Source of the DNA: Promicromonospora sp049532985
GTDB lineage: Bacteria > Actinomycetota > Actinomycetes > Actinomycetales > Cellulomonadaceae
Direction of reading: 5' to 3'
Length of the DNA: 64,000 nt
Assembly: GCF_049532985.1 (NCBI RefSeq)
Contig: NZ_CP186693.1
Location: forward strand, 744,001-808,000
Position numbers and translations under genes: made by a program. Below the pieces are notes generated by a model. That model did no database searches, was not told where the DNA came from, and worked only from the letters and a program-made list of their open reading frames with translations. Shown here piece after piece: positions 42,003-50,545 of the stretch (position 1 is its first letter; the number at the start of each line of letters is the position of its first letter).

Positions 42003-42770
42003 TCAGCGCCGCCCGGGCCGGCGCGGCTTCTCGACCTCCGGCAGGGGCAGCCCGCCGGGGCCCTCCTCGGAGCTGGGGGTCGGCGGCTCGCCTCGCGCCG
42101 CACGCTCCTTGGCGCTGGCCGCGTAGGCGTCGACGTACTCCTGGCCGGACAGGGCGAGGATCGCGTACTCGATCTCGTCGGCGACGGCACGCAGCACGAA
42201 CTTGTCCGTCTCCATGCCCTTGTACCGGCTGAAGTCGAGGGGCTCGCCGATCACGGCGCCCAGCGGCATGAACGTCGGCAGCGTGCGGCCCACCGGCTGC
42301 GCCACGTCGGTGTCGACCATCGCCACGGGAATCACCGGTGCGCCCGACTCGAGCGCCATCCGGGCCACACCGGTCTTGGCCTTGTAGAGGCGGCCGTCGG
42401 GGCTGCGGGTGCCCTCGGGGTAGATGCCGAACAGCTTGCCCTCGCGCAGCACCCGCAGGCCGGTGCGCAGCGCCGCCTCGCTGGCGGCCCCGCCCGAGCG
42501 GTCCACGGGGATGACGCCGATCCCGGTCATGAACCAGGCGACGATCCTGCCCTTGAGGCCCTTGCCCGTGAAGTAGTCGGACTTGCCGAGGAAGGTCACC
42601 CGGCGCGGGATCAGGAGCGGCAGGATGAACGAGTCGATCACCGCCAGGTGGTTGCTGGCCATGATCGCGGCGCCGGTGCGCGGCACGTTCCGCGCCCCGA
42701 TGACCCACGGCTGGTAGGCGAGGCGCAGCAGCGGGCCCACCAACAGGTTCCGCATCACCCAGTAGAACAA
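42003..42770 (-). CDS. 1-acyl-sn-glycerol-3-phosphate acyltransferase (PlsC-like)
   Basis: 255 residues. The catalytic HX4D box is NHLAVID near residue 40, and the substrate-binding motif is FGIYPEGTRSPDG. It acylates lysophosphatidate or a related acceptor at the membrane. The C-terminus is Pro/Glu-rich. The best start is TTG 42770, because AGGAGG lies 4 bases upstream. An ATG six codons later lacks such a site. Divergent from a membrane protein gene. Confidence 0.88.
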   Translation of the reverse strand: MFYWVMRNLLVGPLLRLAYQPWVIGARNVPRTGAAIMASNHLAVIDSFILPLLIPRRVTFLGKSDYFTGKGLKGRIVAWFMTGIGVIPVDRSGGAASEAALRTGLRVLREGKLFGIYPEGTRSPDGRLYKAKTGVARMALESGAPVIPVAMVDTDVAQPVGRTLPTFMPLGAVIGEPLDFSRYKGMETDKFVLRAVADEIEYAILALSGQEYVDAYAASAKERAARGEPPTPSSEEGPGGLPLPEVEKPRRPGRR

Positions 42771-42813
42771 GATTCCTCCTCACGACCCGACCCCGCGGGC
42801 CCCCTGACGACAA

Positions 42814-42819
42814 TAGAGT
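42814..42819 (+). promoter_or_regulatory. -10 hexamer for the gene at 42826 (leaderless)
   Basis: TAGAGT, 6 bases before the ATG at 42826. Confidence 0.5.
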
Positions 42820-42825
42820 GTGCGC

Positions 42826-43548
42826 ATGGCCGCATCGAACACCGACGACCGCGACGACGACGTGCCCGGCGACACCCCCCGGGAGCTGGGCGACGACGAC
42901 GTGGCCTCGCGCTGGGCAGACATCGTCGCCACGCTCGGCGACATCGACGTGTCCCGGTCCGACGGCGAGGCCGCCGGACCGGGGAAGACCGCCGAATCTT
43001 CTCAGACTTCGCGGCCGGGTGACGAGGGGGAGTCCGTCGGCGACGCTCGGGCCGACATCGGGGGAGACCCTGGGCGGCCGAGCGGCGGCCGGCCCGGCAG
43101 CGGGCGGCCGGGCGGTGCGGGCGACGTTGCCGGCTGGACCGACGGCGGCTGGGCGGCCGGCGACTGGACCGGTGGCGGGCGCTCGGGCGACCAGGGTCCG
43201 GCTGCACCGGGCGGTACGGGCGCGAACCCGCCCAGCGGTCCGCGCGACTGGCCGCTGTCGCCCGAGGCGGAGGCGCTCGAGGAGGAGGAGTCGCACTTCA
43301 CGCCGCCGGAGCCGCCGCCGCTGCTGTCCCGGGACCCGCTGCTCACCATGGCGTGGAGCTTCGTCGTGGGTGTCCCGGTGCTGGCCGTGATCGGCATGAT
43401 CCTGTCCGCGGCGGTGCCCGCGCTGGACATCCCGCCGCTGGTCGGGCAGATCGGCCTCAGCCTGTTCGTGGCCGGCCTGGGTGTGCTCGTCTGGCGTATG
43501 CCGCACCAGCGCGACCCGGACGACGACGGCCCGGGCGCAGTGGTCTGA
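42826..43548 (+). CDS. Membrane protein with long disordered N-terminus
   Basis: 240 residues. The first about 165 residues are low-complexity, rich in Gly, Asp, Pro and Arg with many Trp-Gly pairs (GWTDGGWAAGDWTGGGR). Two membrane helices follow (MAWSFVVGVPVLAVIGMILS and IGLSLFVAGLGVLVW), then a short acidic tail. The helix pair resembles small actinobacterial proteins of unknown role. Monocistronic with its own promoter and a terminator hairpin. Confidence 0.75.
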   Translation: MAASNTDDRDDDVPGDTPRELGDDDVASRWADIVATLGDIDVSRSDGEAAGPGKTAESSQTSRPGDEGESVGDARADIGGDPGRPSGGRPGSGRPGGAGDVAGWTDGGWAAGDWTGGGRSGDQGPAAPGGTGANPPSGPRDWPLSPEAEALEEEESHFTPPEPPPLLSRDPLLTMAWSFVVGVPVLAVIGMILSAAVPALDIPPLVGQIGLSLFVAGLGVLVWRMPHQRDPDDDGPGAVV

Positions 43549-43554
43549 GACGCG

Positions 43555-43587
43555 GACGCTCAGGTCACCCGGGGTGACCTGAGCGTC
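43555..43587. terminator. Perfect palindromic hairpin between convergent genes
   Basis: 16-nt arms (43555-43570 and 43572-43587) form a near-continuous palindrome between the membrane protein gene (+) and the ROK kinase gene (-). Confidence 0.75.
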
Positions 43588-43606
43588 GGCGCGTGCCGGG
43601 TGGGGC

Positions 43607-44551
43607 TCAGCGGCGGGCCAGGTCCGCCGCGCCCACGATGCCCGCCTCGTTGCCGTGCTCGGCGAGCTCGATCTGCGCCACCGGGCGGTGACCCATCGCG
43701 GAGAGCTGCGCCTCGAAGCCCCGGCGCACCGGGCCGAGCAGCAGGTCGCCCGCAGCGCCGACGCCGCCGCCGATCACGATGAGCTCCGGGTCGAGCAGGG
43801 CCGCGACGGAGGCCGAGCCCTCGCCGATCCAGCGGCCGAGCGTGGCGAGCAGCTCGACGGCGAGCGGGTCGCCCTCCTGGGCCGCCTCGGTCACCATCTT
43901 GCCGCGGATCTTCGCCGGGTCGCCGCCGGACAGCTCGAGCAGGCGGGCCGCTTGGTCCACGCGCGCGACGGCGGCGTGCTGGGCGTCGCGCTCCAGCGCG
44001 CTGCCCGAGGCGTACTGCTCCCAGCAGCCCTCGTGCCCGCAGCCGCAGTAGTGCCCCTCGGGCACCACCCGCATGTGGCCCACCTCGGCGGCCATGCCCC
44101 ACTTGCCGCGCACCAGCTCCCGCTCGGAGATGACGGCGCCGCCCAGGCCGGTGCCCACGGTCAGCATCAGCATGTCGGTGGCGTCCCGGCCGGCCCCGAA
44201 CCGGAACTCGGCCCAGCCGGCGGCGTTCGCGTCGTTCTCGACCACGATCGGCACGTCGGCGTCCACGAGCGCACCGACCTTCGCGGCCAGCGGGTACTCG
44301 CGCCAGGCGATGTTCGGGGCGAAGTTCACCGACGTCCGGTCCGGGCTGACGAAGCCCGCCGCGGCGAGCCCGATCGCGCCCACCTCGTGCTCCTTGACGA
44401 GCTCGTTGCAGGCGTCGGCGATCGCCTCGTCGATGTTCGCGACGTCGTCGGCGTCGGTCTCCCGCCGTACCTGGGCGAGGATGTTGCCGTCCTCGTCGAC
44501 GACTCCCACAGCGATCTTCGTGCCGCCGATGTCGACCCCGATGGCGTGCAT
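43607..44551 (-). CDS. ROK-family glucokinase
   Basis: 314 residues. ATP-binding motif AIGVDIGGTKIAVGVVD, sugar/catalytic segment VENDANAAGWAE, the second phosphate motif TVGTGLGGAVI, and the ROK zinc motif GHYCGCGHEGCWEQ. Phosphorylates glucose, fitting the release of glucose by the glycosidases upstream. ATG 44551 with GAGGA nearby. Stand-alone gene, divergent from the acyl-CoA ligase. Confidence 0.92.
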   Translation of the reverse strand: MHAIGVDIGGTKIAVGVVDEDGNILAQVRRETDADDVANIDEAIADACNELVKEHEVGAIGLAAAGFVSPDRTSVNFAPNIAWREYPLAAKVGALVDADVPIVVENDANAAGWAEFRFGAGRDATDMLMLTVGTGLGGAVISERELVRGKWGMAAEVGHMRVVPEGHYCGCGHEGCWEQYASGSALERDAQHAAVARVDQAARLLELSGGDPAKIRGKMVTEAAQEGDPLAVELLATLGRWIGEGSASVAALLDPELIVIGGGVGAAGDLLLGPVRRGFEAQLSAMGHRPVAQIELAEHGNEAGIVGAADLARR

Positions 44552-44676
44552 GCGTCCTCACGTTCTCTCGTTGCACGACGGCCGCACGGACCGTCGGGAA
44601 GGGGGTTGCACCGCAAAGGTGCGCACACCCAGGGTAGCGACCGTCGCAGGTGCACCACGCAGCGTCCGTTTCCCGG

Positions 44677-44682
44677 TATCTT
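44677..44682 (+). promoter_or_regulatory. Candidate -10 of the acyl-CoA ligase gene
   Basis: TATCTT 34 bases before the ATG. This gene has a leader and a ribosome binding site, unlike many neighbours. Confidence 0.35.
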
Positions 44683-44716
44683 TGCAGGCACGGTCAGTAC
44701 TGCCACTGGAGTCAGA

Positions 44717-46549
44717 ATGGACGAGATCTTCAGCCCGATCCTCATCGAGCTGCCCCCCACCTCCAACCTCAACGACGTGCTCGCGGAGCGGGTCGGCAAG
44801 GGCGCCGACAAGCCGATGATGGAGGTCCCCGCAGGCAAGGGTGAGCCCTGGCGGGTCGTCACGGCCGGCGAGTTCGACGCACAGGTGGTCGCGGTGGCCA
44901 AGGGCCTGGTGGCCCGCGGCATCGAGCCCGGCGACCGGGTCGGCATCATGTCCCGCACGCGGTACGAGTGGGCCGTGCTGGACTTCGCGGTCTGGGCCGT
45001 CGGCGCCGTCCCCGTCCCCGTGTACGAGACGTCCTCGGCCGAGCAGGTCGAGTGGATCGCATCCGACGCCGAGGTGAAGCTGCTCTTCGCCGAGAACGCC
45101 GCCAACGCCGCCACGGTCGGCGAGGTGCGCCCCGCCGTCCCGCTGCTGACCGACGTGCTCGTCATCGACGACGGCGCGCTGGACGCGGTGGCCGCCGACG
45201 GGGCGGGCGTGCCCGACGAGGAGATCGCCCGGCGCCGCGGTCTCGCGGACCTCGACAGCATCGCGACGATCATCTACACCTCGGGTACCACGGGCCGCCC
45301 CAAGGGCGCCGAGCTGACGCACCGCAACTTCGCGTCGCTCGCCGTGAACGCCGTCGAGGCCGTGCCGGAGGTGTTCGCCAAGGACGGCGGACGCACCCTC
45401 CTGTTCATCCCGATGGCGCACGTGTTCGCGCGCTACATCCACGTGCTCGCGGTGGCGGGTGGCGTGGTCACGGGGCACTGGGGCGACACCACCACGCTGG
45501 TGGACGCCCTGGGCGAGTTCAAGCCGACCTTCATCCTCGCCGTGCCGCGCGTGTTCGAGAAGGTCTACAACACGGCCGAGCAGACGGCGGCGGCCGGCGG
45601 GAAGGCCAAGATCTTCCACTGGGCGGCCGCGACGGGCATCGCCTGGTCGCGTGCCCTGGACACGCCGTCAGGCCCTGGGCTGGGGCTGCGCCTGCAGCAC
45701 GCGATCGCCAGCGCGCTGGTGTTCTCCAAGCTGCGCGCCCGGCTCGGCGGCCGCGCCGAGTTCGCCGTGTCGGGCGGCGGCCCCCTGGGCGAGCGCCTGG
45801 GCCACTTCTACCGCGGCCTCGGCCTCAAGGTGCTGGAGGGCTACGGCCTCACGGAGTCCACCGCCCCGACCTGCGTGAACCGCCCCACGGCGACGAAGAT
45901 CGGCTCGGTCGGCCTGCAGCTGCCCGGCTGCGGCGTCCGGATCGCCGAGGACTCCGAGATCCTGCTCAAGGGCCACCACATCTTCACCGCGTACCACAAG
46001 AACGAGGCCGCCACGGCGGAGGCGTTCACCGAGGACGGCTGGTTCCGCACCGGCGACCTGGGCGTGCTCGACGACGACGGCTTCCTGACCATCACGGGCC
46101 GCAAGAAGGAGATCATCGTCACCGCGGGCGGCAAGAACGTGGCGCCGTCCAACCTCGAGGACCGGATCCGCGCGCACGCGCTGGTCAGCCAGTGCGTCGT
46201 GGTGGGCGACAACAAGCCGTTCATCGGGGCGCTCATCACGCTCGACGCCGAGGGCCTGCCCGGCTGGCTCAAGATGCACGGCAAGCCCGCCCTGTCGGTG
46301 GACGAGGCTCGCACGGACCCCGACGTGCTCGCCGCGCTCGACCAGGCCGTGCAGCGCGCCAACAAGGCCGTCTCCAAGGCCGAGTCGATCCGCAAGTACA
46401 CGGTGCTGTCCGGCGACCTGACCATCGAGAACGGCTACCTCACGCCCAAGCAGAGCGTGAAGCGCGCGGTGTTCCTCAAGGACTTCGACGCCGACGTCGA
46501 GCGCCTGTACGCGGACAAGAACAAGGAGAGCCTGCACCTGATCGGCTGA
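44717..46549 (+). CDS. Long-chain fatty acid-CoA ligase (FadD15-like)
   Basis: 610 residues, ANL superfamily. AMP-binding signature TIIYTSGTTGRPKGAELTHRNF, then LEGYGLTESTAPTCVNRP, GWFRTGDLGVLDDDGFLTITGRKKEIIVTAGGKNVAPSNLED, with the catalytic lysine in LTPKQSVKRAVF near the C-terminus. Activates fatty acids with ATP and CoA for lipid synthesis or breakdown. GGAG 7 bases before the ATG. Convergent with a GNAT gene across a long inverted repeat. Confidence 0.94.
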   Translation: MDEIFSPILIELPPTSNLNDVLAERVGKGADKPMMEVPAGKGEPWRVVTAGEFDAQVVAVAKGLVARGIEPGDRVGIMSRTRYEWAVLDFAVWAVGAVPVPVYETSSAEQVEWIASDAEVKLLFAENAANAATVGEVRPAVPLLTDVLVIDDGALDAVAADGAGVPDEEIARRRGLADLDSIATIIYTSGTTGRPKGAELTHRNFASLAVNAVEAVPEVFAKDGGRTLLFIPMAHVFARYIHVLAVAGGVVTGHWGDTTTLVDALGEFKPTFILAVPRVFEKVYNTAEQTAAAGGKAKIFHWAAATGIAWSRALDTPSGPGLGLRLQHAIASALVFSKLRARLGGRAEFAVSGGGPLGERLGHFYRGLGLKVLEGYGLTESTAPTCVNRPTATKIGSVGLQLPGCGVRIAEDSEILLKGHHIFTAYHKNEAATAEAFTEDGWFRTGDLGVLDDDGFLTITGRKKEIIVTAGGKNVAPSNLEDRIRAHALVSQCVVVGDNKPFIGALITLDAEGLPGWLKMHGKPALSVDEARTDPDVLAALDQAVQRANKAVSKAESIRKYTVLSGDLTIENGYLTPKQSVKRAVFLKDFDADVERLYADKNKESLHLIG

Positions 46550-46581
46550 GACATCCGGCGCCTGCTGTGTGGCGGGAGGCC

Positions 46582-46647
46582 GAGTTCGGTCGGTTGTCGC
46601 GAGATCGGTCCGTGGAGTGACCGATCTCGCGGCAACCGACCGAACTC
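46582..46647. repeat. 66-bp inverted repeat, element copy B
   Basis: Two 29-nt arms (46582-46610 and 46619-46647) with one G-U mismatch around CGTGGAGT. The arm carries the same TTCGGTCGGT and GATCGGTC blocks, in the same spacing, as copy A at 15927-15990. The right arm just reaches the stop of the GNAT gene. Confidence 0.75.
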
Positions 46648-47173
46648 ATGCCGGGGTGGGCGTGGCCGTCGTGAAGCAGATCCACGTGTCCGGGGGGAGG
46701 TCCGGGCGGCCCGGGACCGCGCGGTGCTCCTCGGTCCACGCCTGCCCGACGGCGTCCGTGGCCACCCCGCGCCAGAACCGCACCGCCGGGACGTTGGCGT
46801 CCTGGAAGGCGATCTCCCAGCGGCCCGGGAAGCTCGCCAGCGCGTGCGCCGCGAGACGCCGTCCGACGCCGTCGCGGCGGGCCCCGCGCACCACGAAGAA
46901 CGAGCTGAGCACGCGGGCCGGACCATCCAGCCCGCGCACCAGGGCGAAGCCGACGGGTGCCGGCGCGCCGCCGTCGGCCTCCAGGTGCGCGACGAGGCCG
47001 CGCCAGCCCGGGTCGGTGAACGCGGCGTCCAGGCGCTCGCGGCGGAACTGGCCGCTCGGGTCGGGCAGGGCCCCGGAGATCTCGGACATGTCGTGCCGGA
47101 ACAGGAGCCAGAGCCGCTCCAGCAGCGGCTGGTCGGCAGGGGTCGTGGGCCGGATCATCAGTCGTGTCGTCAT
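46646..47173 (-). CDS. GNAT-family N-acetyltransferase
   Basis: 175 residues. Acetyl-CoA binding region VVRGARRDGVGRRLAAHALASFPGRWEIAFQDANVPAVRFWRGVA, with the N-terminal half LMIRPTTPADQPLLERLWLLFRHDMSEI. Acceptor unknown. ATG 47173 is preceded by GGGAGG 9 bases upstream, but that site forms the 3' arm of a strong hairpin, followed by T-rich TTTCTGTT. An alternative ATG at 47230 would read through the hairpin. Confidence 0.85.
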   Translation of the reverse strand: MTTRLMIRPTTPADQPLLERLWLLFRHDMSEISGALPDPSGQFRRERLDAAFTDPGWRGLVAHLEADGGAPAPVGFALVRGLDGPARVLSSFFVVRGARRDGVGRRLAAHALASFPGRWEIAFQDANVPAVRFWRGVATDAVGQAWTEEHRAVPGRPDLPPDTWICFTTATPTPA

Positions 47174-47180
47174 AACAGAA

Positions 47181-47213
47181 AGCCTCCCGGGCCCTTGAGG
47201 CAGCCGGGAGGCT
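47181..47213 (-). promoter_or_regulatory. Terminator-like leader hairpin of the GNAT gene
   Basis: Perfect 10-bp stem (47181-47190 with 47204-47213, AGCCTCCCGG/CCGGGAGGCT) and a 13-nt loop. Read on the minus strand, the 3' arm contains the ribosome binding site and runs into TTTCTGTT directly before the ATG. It can be an attenuator or a switch that hides the ribosome binding site. Confidence 0.6.
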
Positions 47214-47378
47214 CGCAGGCAGTATCGCACGCCTGCGCCGCCGCGGGACGCGGGTGCTCATTCACCGGACGTGCCGAGCGCCGTCCCCGCCCGTCAGTAG
47301 GATGACGACGAAGGGTGCCGCGCGGGCGAACGCCGGCCGCGGCACCGCGAAACTCCCCTGATGAGAGGTGCTCCTCCG

Positions 47379-48605
47379 ATGGCTGTTCGTCGTGTGGCCC
47401 TGCTGACCGCCGGCGGCTTCGCGCCCTGCCTGTCGTCGTCGGTCGGCGGCCTGATCGAGCGTTACACCGAGCTCGACCCCGAGATCGAGATCATTGCCTA
47501 CCTGCACGGCTACCACGGCCTGCTGACCGGCAACAAGCTCGAGATCGACGAGGAGGCCCGCAAGCAGGCGCACGTCCTGCACCGCTTCGGCGGCTCGCCG
47601 ATCGGCAACTCGCGCGTCAAGCTCACCAACGTCAAGGACGCGGTCAAGCGCGGCCTGGTCAAGGAAGGTCAGGACCCGCTGCACGTGGCCGCGGAGCAGC
47701 TCAAGGCCGACGGCGTGGACGTGCTGCACACCATCGGTGGCGACGACACCAACACCACCGCCGCCGACCTGGCCGCGTACCTGCACGAGAACGGCTACGA
47801 GCTGACCGTCGTGGGCCTGCCCAAGACGATCGACAACGACGTGGTGCCGATCAAGCAGTCGCTCGGCGCGTGGACCGCCGCCGAGGAGGGCGCGAAGTTC
47901 GCCGCCAACATCATCGGCGAGAACCGCGTGGGCCCCCGCATGCTCATCGTGCACGAGGTCATGGGCCGCCACTGCGGCTGGCTCACGGCGGCCACGGCGA
48001 AGGCCTACCGCGAGTGGCTGGACGAGCAGGAGTGGGCGCCGGCCCTGGGCCTGTCGCGCGAGCGCTGGGACGTGCACGCCGTGTTCCTGCCCGAGCTCGA
48101 GATCGACATCGAGGGCGAGGCCAAGCGTCTGCGCGAGGTCATGGACACCCAGGGCAACGTCAACATCTTCCTGTCGGAGGGTGCGGGCATGCACGAGATC
48201 GTGGCGCAGCTCGAGGCGGCCGGCGAGACCGTGGAGCGGGACCCGTTCGGGCACGTCAAGCTCGACACGATCAACCCGGGCCAGTGGTTCGCGAAGCAGT
48301 TCGCGGAGAAGCTCGGTGCCGAGAAGACGATGGTGCAGAAGTCGGGCTACTTCTCCCGTGCCGCCGCCGCGAACAGCGACGACCTGCGCCTGATCAAGTC
48401 GATGACGGACTACGCGGTCGAGTGCGCGCTGCGCGGCGAGTCCGGCGTCATCGGCCACGACGAGGAGGACGGCGACCGCCTCAAGGCGATCGCGTTCCCG
48501 CGGATCGCCGGCGGCAAGGCGTTCGACGTCTCGCAGGAGTGGTTCGGCCAGATCCTGTCGGACATCGGCCAGCCGCTCGTGCCGGCCGCCCCGGCGGAGC
48601 ACTGA
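47379..48605 (+). CDS. 6-phosphofructokinase, probably PPi-dependent
   Basis: 408 residues. The phosphoryl-donor loop reads GGDD (residues 120-123, TIGGDDTNTTAADLA). The catalytic segment reads PKTIDND (Lys149 to Asp154). Both Asp after GGD and Lys in this place are the known marks of the pyrophosphate-using group, where ATP enzymes have Gly. Other motifs: GPRMLIVHEVMGRHCGWL and LSEGAG. ATG 47379 is used (AGAGG 10 bases upstream); ATG 47361 is an alternative. Phosphorylates fructose 6-phosphate, reversibly if PPi is used. Confidence 0.9.
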   Translation: MAVRRVALLTAGGFAPCLSSSVGGLIERYTELDPEIEIIAYLHGYHGLLTGNKLEIDEEARKQAHVLHRFGGSPIGNSRVKLTNVKDAVKRGLVKEGQDPLHVAAEQLKADGVDVLHTIGGDDTNTTAADLAAYLHENGYELTVVGLPKTIDNDVVPIKQSLGAWTAAEEGAKFAANIIGENRVGPRMLIVHEVMGRHCGWLTAATAKAYREWLDEQEWAPALGLSRERWDVHAVFLPELEIDIEGEAKRLREVMDTQGNVNIFLSEGAGMHEIVAQLEAAGETVERDPFGHVKLDTINPGQWFAKQFAEKLGAEKTMVQKSGYFSRAAAANSDDLRLIKSMTDYAVECALRGESGVIGHDEEDGDRLKAIAFPRIAGGKAFDVSQEWFGQILSDIGQPLVPAAPAEH

Positions 48606-48660
48606 GCACCGTGCGGGCACCACTGGCACCACGGGCTCTGGCACGGCGGGCGGCGCGTCG

Positions 48661-50022
48661 ATGAGCACCGTCACCGATCCGGCCGGGCGGGCCACGGGCC
48701 CCACGGGTCTGGACCACTTCCGCACGCTGGAGGCACGCCAGCAGCCCACGTGGCCGGACGCCGCCGCACTCGCGGCGGCGACCGGCCGCCTGGCCCAGGC
48801 CGCGCCCATCGTGGTGCCCGCACGGGCCGACACCCTGACCGAGCGGCTCGCCGCCGCCGGCCGGGGTGAGGCGTTCCTGCTGCAGGGCGGGGACTGCGCG
48901 GAGACGTTCGCCGAGGCGAACGCCGACCGCATCCGCAACAAGATCCGCACCATCCTCCAGATGGCCGTGGTGCTCACCCACGGTGCGAGCACGCCCGTGG
49001 TCAAGATGGGCCGCATGGCGGGCCAGTACGCCAAGCCGCGCTCCAGCGACACCGAGACGCGCGACGGCGTGACGCTGCCCGCCTACCGGGGCGACATGAT
49101 CAACGGGTTCCCGTTCACCGCGGCCGACCGCACGCCCGACCCGGAGCGGCTGGAGCAGGCCTACCGGATCTCGTCCGCGACGGCGAACGTGGTGCGCGCC
49201 TTCACCCAGGGCGGTTTCGCCGACCTGCGCCAGGTGCACGAGTGGAACCGCGGCTTCATGCGCAACCCCGCCTACGCGCGGTACGAGAAGACGGCGGACG
49301 AGATCGACCGCGCCATCCGGTTCATGCACGCGTGCGGCGCCGACTTCGACGCGCTGCGCTCGGTGGAGTTCTACCTGAGCCACGAGGCCCTCGTGCTCGA
49401 CTACGAGCGGGCGCTGACCCGCACGGACCAGAGCACGGGCAAGGCCTACGACACGAGCGCGCACTTCCTGTGGATCGGCGAGCGCACCCGCCAGCTCGAC
49501 GGCGCCCACGTCGACTTCATGGCCCGCATCGCCAACCCGATCGGCGTCAAGCTCGGCCCCACGACGACGCCGCACGACGCGCTGGCCCTGACCGAACGCC
49601 TCAACCCGGAGAACCTGCCGGGCCGGCTGACCTTCATCACGCGCATGGGCGCCGGCCGGGTCCGGGACGTGCTGCCGTCGATCGTCGAGGCGGTGACCTG
49701 GTCCGGCGCGAACGTCACGTGGGTGACGGACCCGATGCACGGCAACACGATCACGTCCGACAGCGGGTACAAGACCCGCCGGCTCACGGACGTGCTGGAC
49801 GAGGTGGCCGGGTTCTTCGAGGTGCACCGGGCGCTCGGCACCGTGCCGGGCGGCCTGCACATGGAGCTCACCGGCGACGACGTCACCGAGGTGCTCGGCG
49901 GCAGCGAGGAGATCTCGGACGCGGGCCTCGCGCTGCGCTACGAGACCCTGGTGGACCCGCGCCTGAACCACCAGCAGTCGCTGGAGCTGGCGTTCCAGGT
50001 GGCCGAGATGCTGCGGGCCTGA
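48661..50022 (+). CDS. aroG: 3-deoxy-7-phosphoheptulonate synthase, class II
   Basis: 453 residues; condenses phosphoenolpyruvate and erythrose 4-phosphate, first step of aromatic synthesis. Class II motifs: LLQGGDCAETFAE (metal Cys), VVKMGRMAGQYAKPRS, DMINGFPFT, GFADLRQVHEWN, FYLSHEALVLDYE, HFLWIGERTRQLDGAHV, NPIGVKLGPTTTP and WVTDPMHGNTI. Same strand as the PFK, 55 bp after it, possibly cotranscribed. Convergent with the Rv2175c-like gene, an order shared with Mycobacterium. Confidence 0.96.
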   Translation: MSTVTDPAGRATGPTGLDHFRTLEARQQPTWPDAAALAAATGRLAQAAPIVVPARADTLTERLAAAGRGEAFLLQGGDCAETFAEANADRIRNKIRTILQMAVVLTHGASTPVVKMGRMAGQYAKPRSSDTETRDGVTLPAYRGDMINGFPFTAADRTPDPERLEQAYRISSATANVVRAFTQGGFADLRQVHEWNRGFMRNPAYARYEKTADEIDRAIRFMHACGADFDALRSVEFYLSHEALVLDYERALTRTDQSTGKAYDTSAHFLWIGERTRQLDGAHVDFMARIANPIGVKLGPTTTPHDALALTERLNPENLPGRLTFITRMGAGRVRDVLPSIVEAVTWSGANVTWVTDPMHGNTITSDSGYKTRRLTDVLDEVAGFFEVHRALGTVPGGLHMELTGDDVTEVLGGSEEISDAGLALRYETLVDPRLNHQQSLELAFQVAEMLRA

Positions 50023-50063
50023 CGGTCCTCCAGATCGTCAGGCCGGTCCGTCAGGCCGGTCCG

Positions 50064-50429
50064 TCAGAGCAGCGTCTGCGCCACCCGGCGCACCGCCGCG
50101 CGCTTGCCGTTGATCAGGGCGTCCACCGGCTGCTCCCCGAGCTCCTCGTTCGGCGTGAACAGCCACTCGATGATCTCCTCGTCGGAGAAGCCGGCGTCCG
50201 ACAGGAGGATGACCGTGCCCCGCAGGGTCGGGATGGGGCCGGGGCGCCCGTCGACCTCGGGCAGCACGAACCGGGCGGGCACCTGGAAGGTCTTGTTGTC
50301 GCCCCGCTTGATGCCCACGACGTACCGGTCACGGACGAGGCCGCGGCACTTGCCGACCTCGACGTCGAGGGTCTCGGCGAGGTCGGGGAGGGTCAGCCAT
50401 TCGCCCACGAGGGCGTCGAGATCTGTCAC
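50064..50429 (-). CDS. Rv2175c-like DNA-binding protein
   Basis: 121 residues matching Rv2175c: winged-helix N-terminal part GEWLTLPDLAETLDVEVGKCRGLVRDRYVVGIKRG and a C-terminal part LLSDAGFSDEEIIEWLFTPNEELGEQPVDAL. In Mycobacterium tuberculosis the homologue is a substrate of PknL, and phosphorylation reduces its DNA binding. The kinase gene is divergent here too. GTG 50429 is 6 bases after TAGGCT on the minus strand. Confidence 0.9.
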   Translation of the reverse strand: MTDLDALVGEWLTLPDLAETLDVEVGKCRGLVRDRYVVGIKRGDNKTFQVPARFVLPEVDGRPGPIPTLRGTVILLSDAGFSDEEIIEWLFTPNEELGEQPVDALINGKRAAVRRVAQTLL

Positions 50430-50435
50430 AGGAGA

Positions 50436-50538
50436 AGCCTAGGCGACGGGGCGCGCCCCTGTGATCCGCAACGATCCGGCAACGTCCCCTGTCCGGTGTG
50501 CGCGTTTCATCCGGCGTGTGGGCGGTCCCCCGTACACT
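50436..50538. promoter_or_regulatory. Divergent leaderless promoters of the Rv2175c/PknL pair
   Basis: TAGGCT (minus strand, 50436-50441) lies 6 bases before the Rv2175c-like GTG. TACACT (plus, 50533-50538) lies 7 bases before the kinase GTG. The shared 91-bp gap could be the target of the DNA-binding protein itself. Confidence 0.5.
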
Positions 50539-50545
50539 CCCACCC

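Noticed and set aside
47361..47378. ATG 47361 as start of the phosphofructokinase
   Set aside because: Would place the AGAGG site inside the coding region and add MRGAPP. ATG 47379 gives the usual N-terminus MAVRRVALLTAGG.
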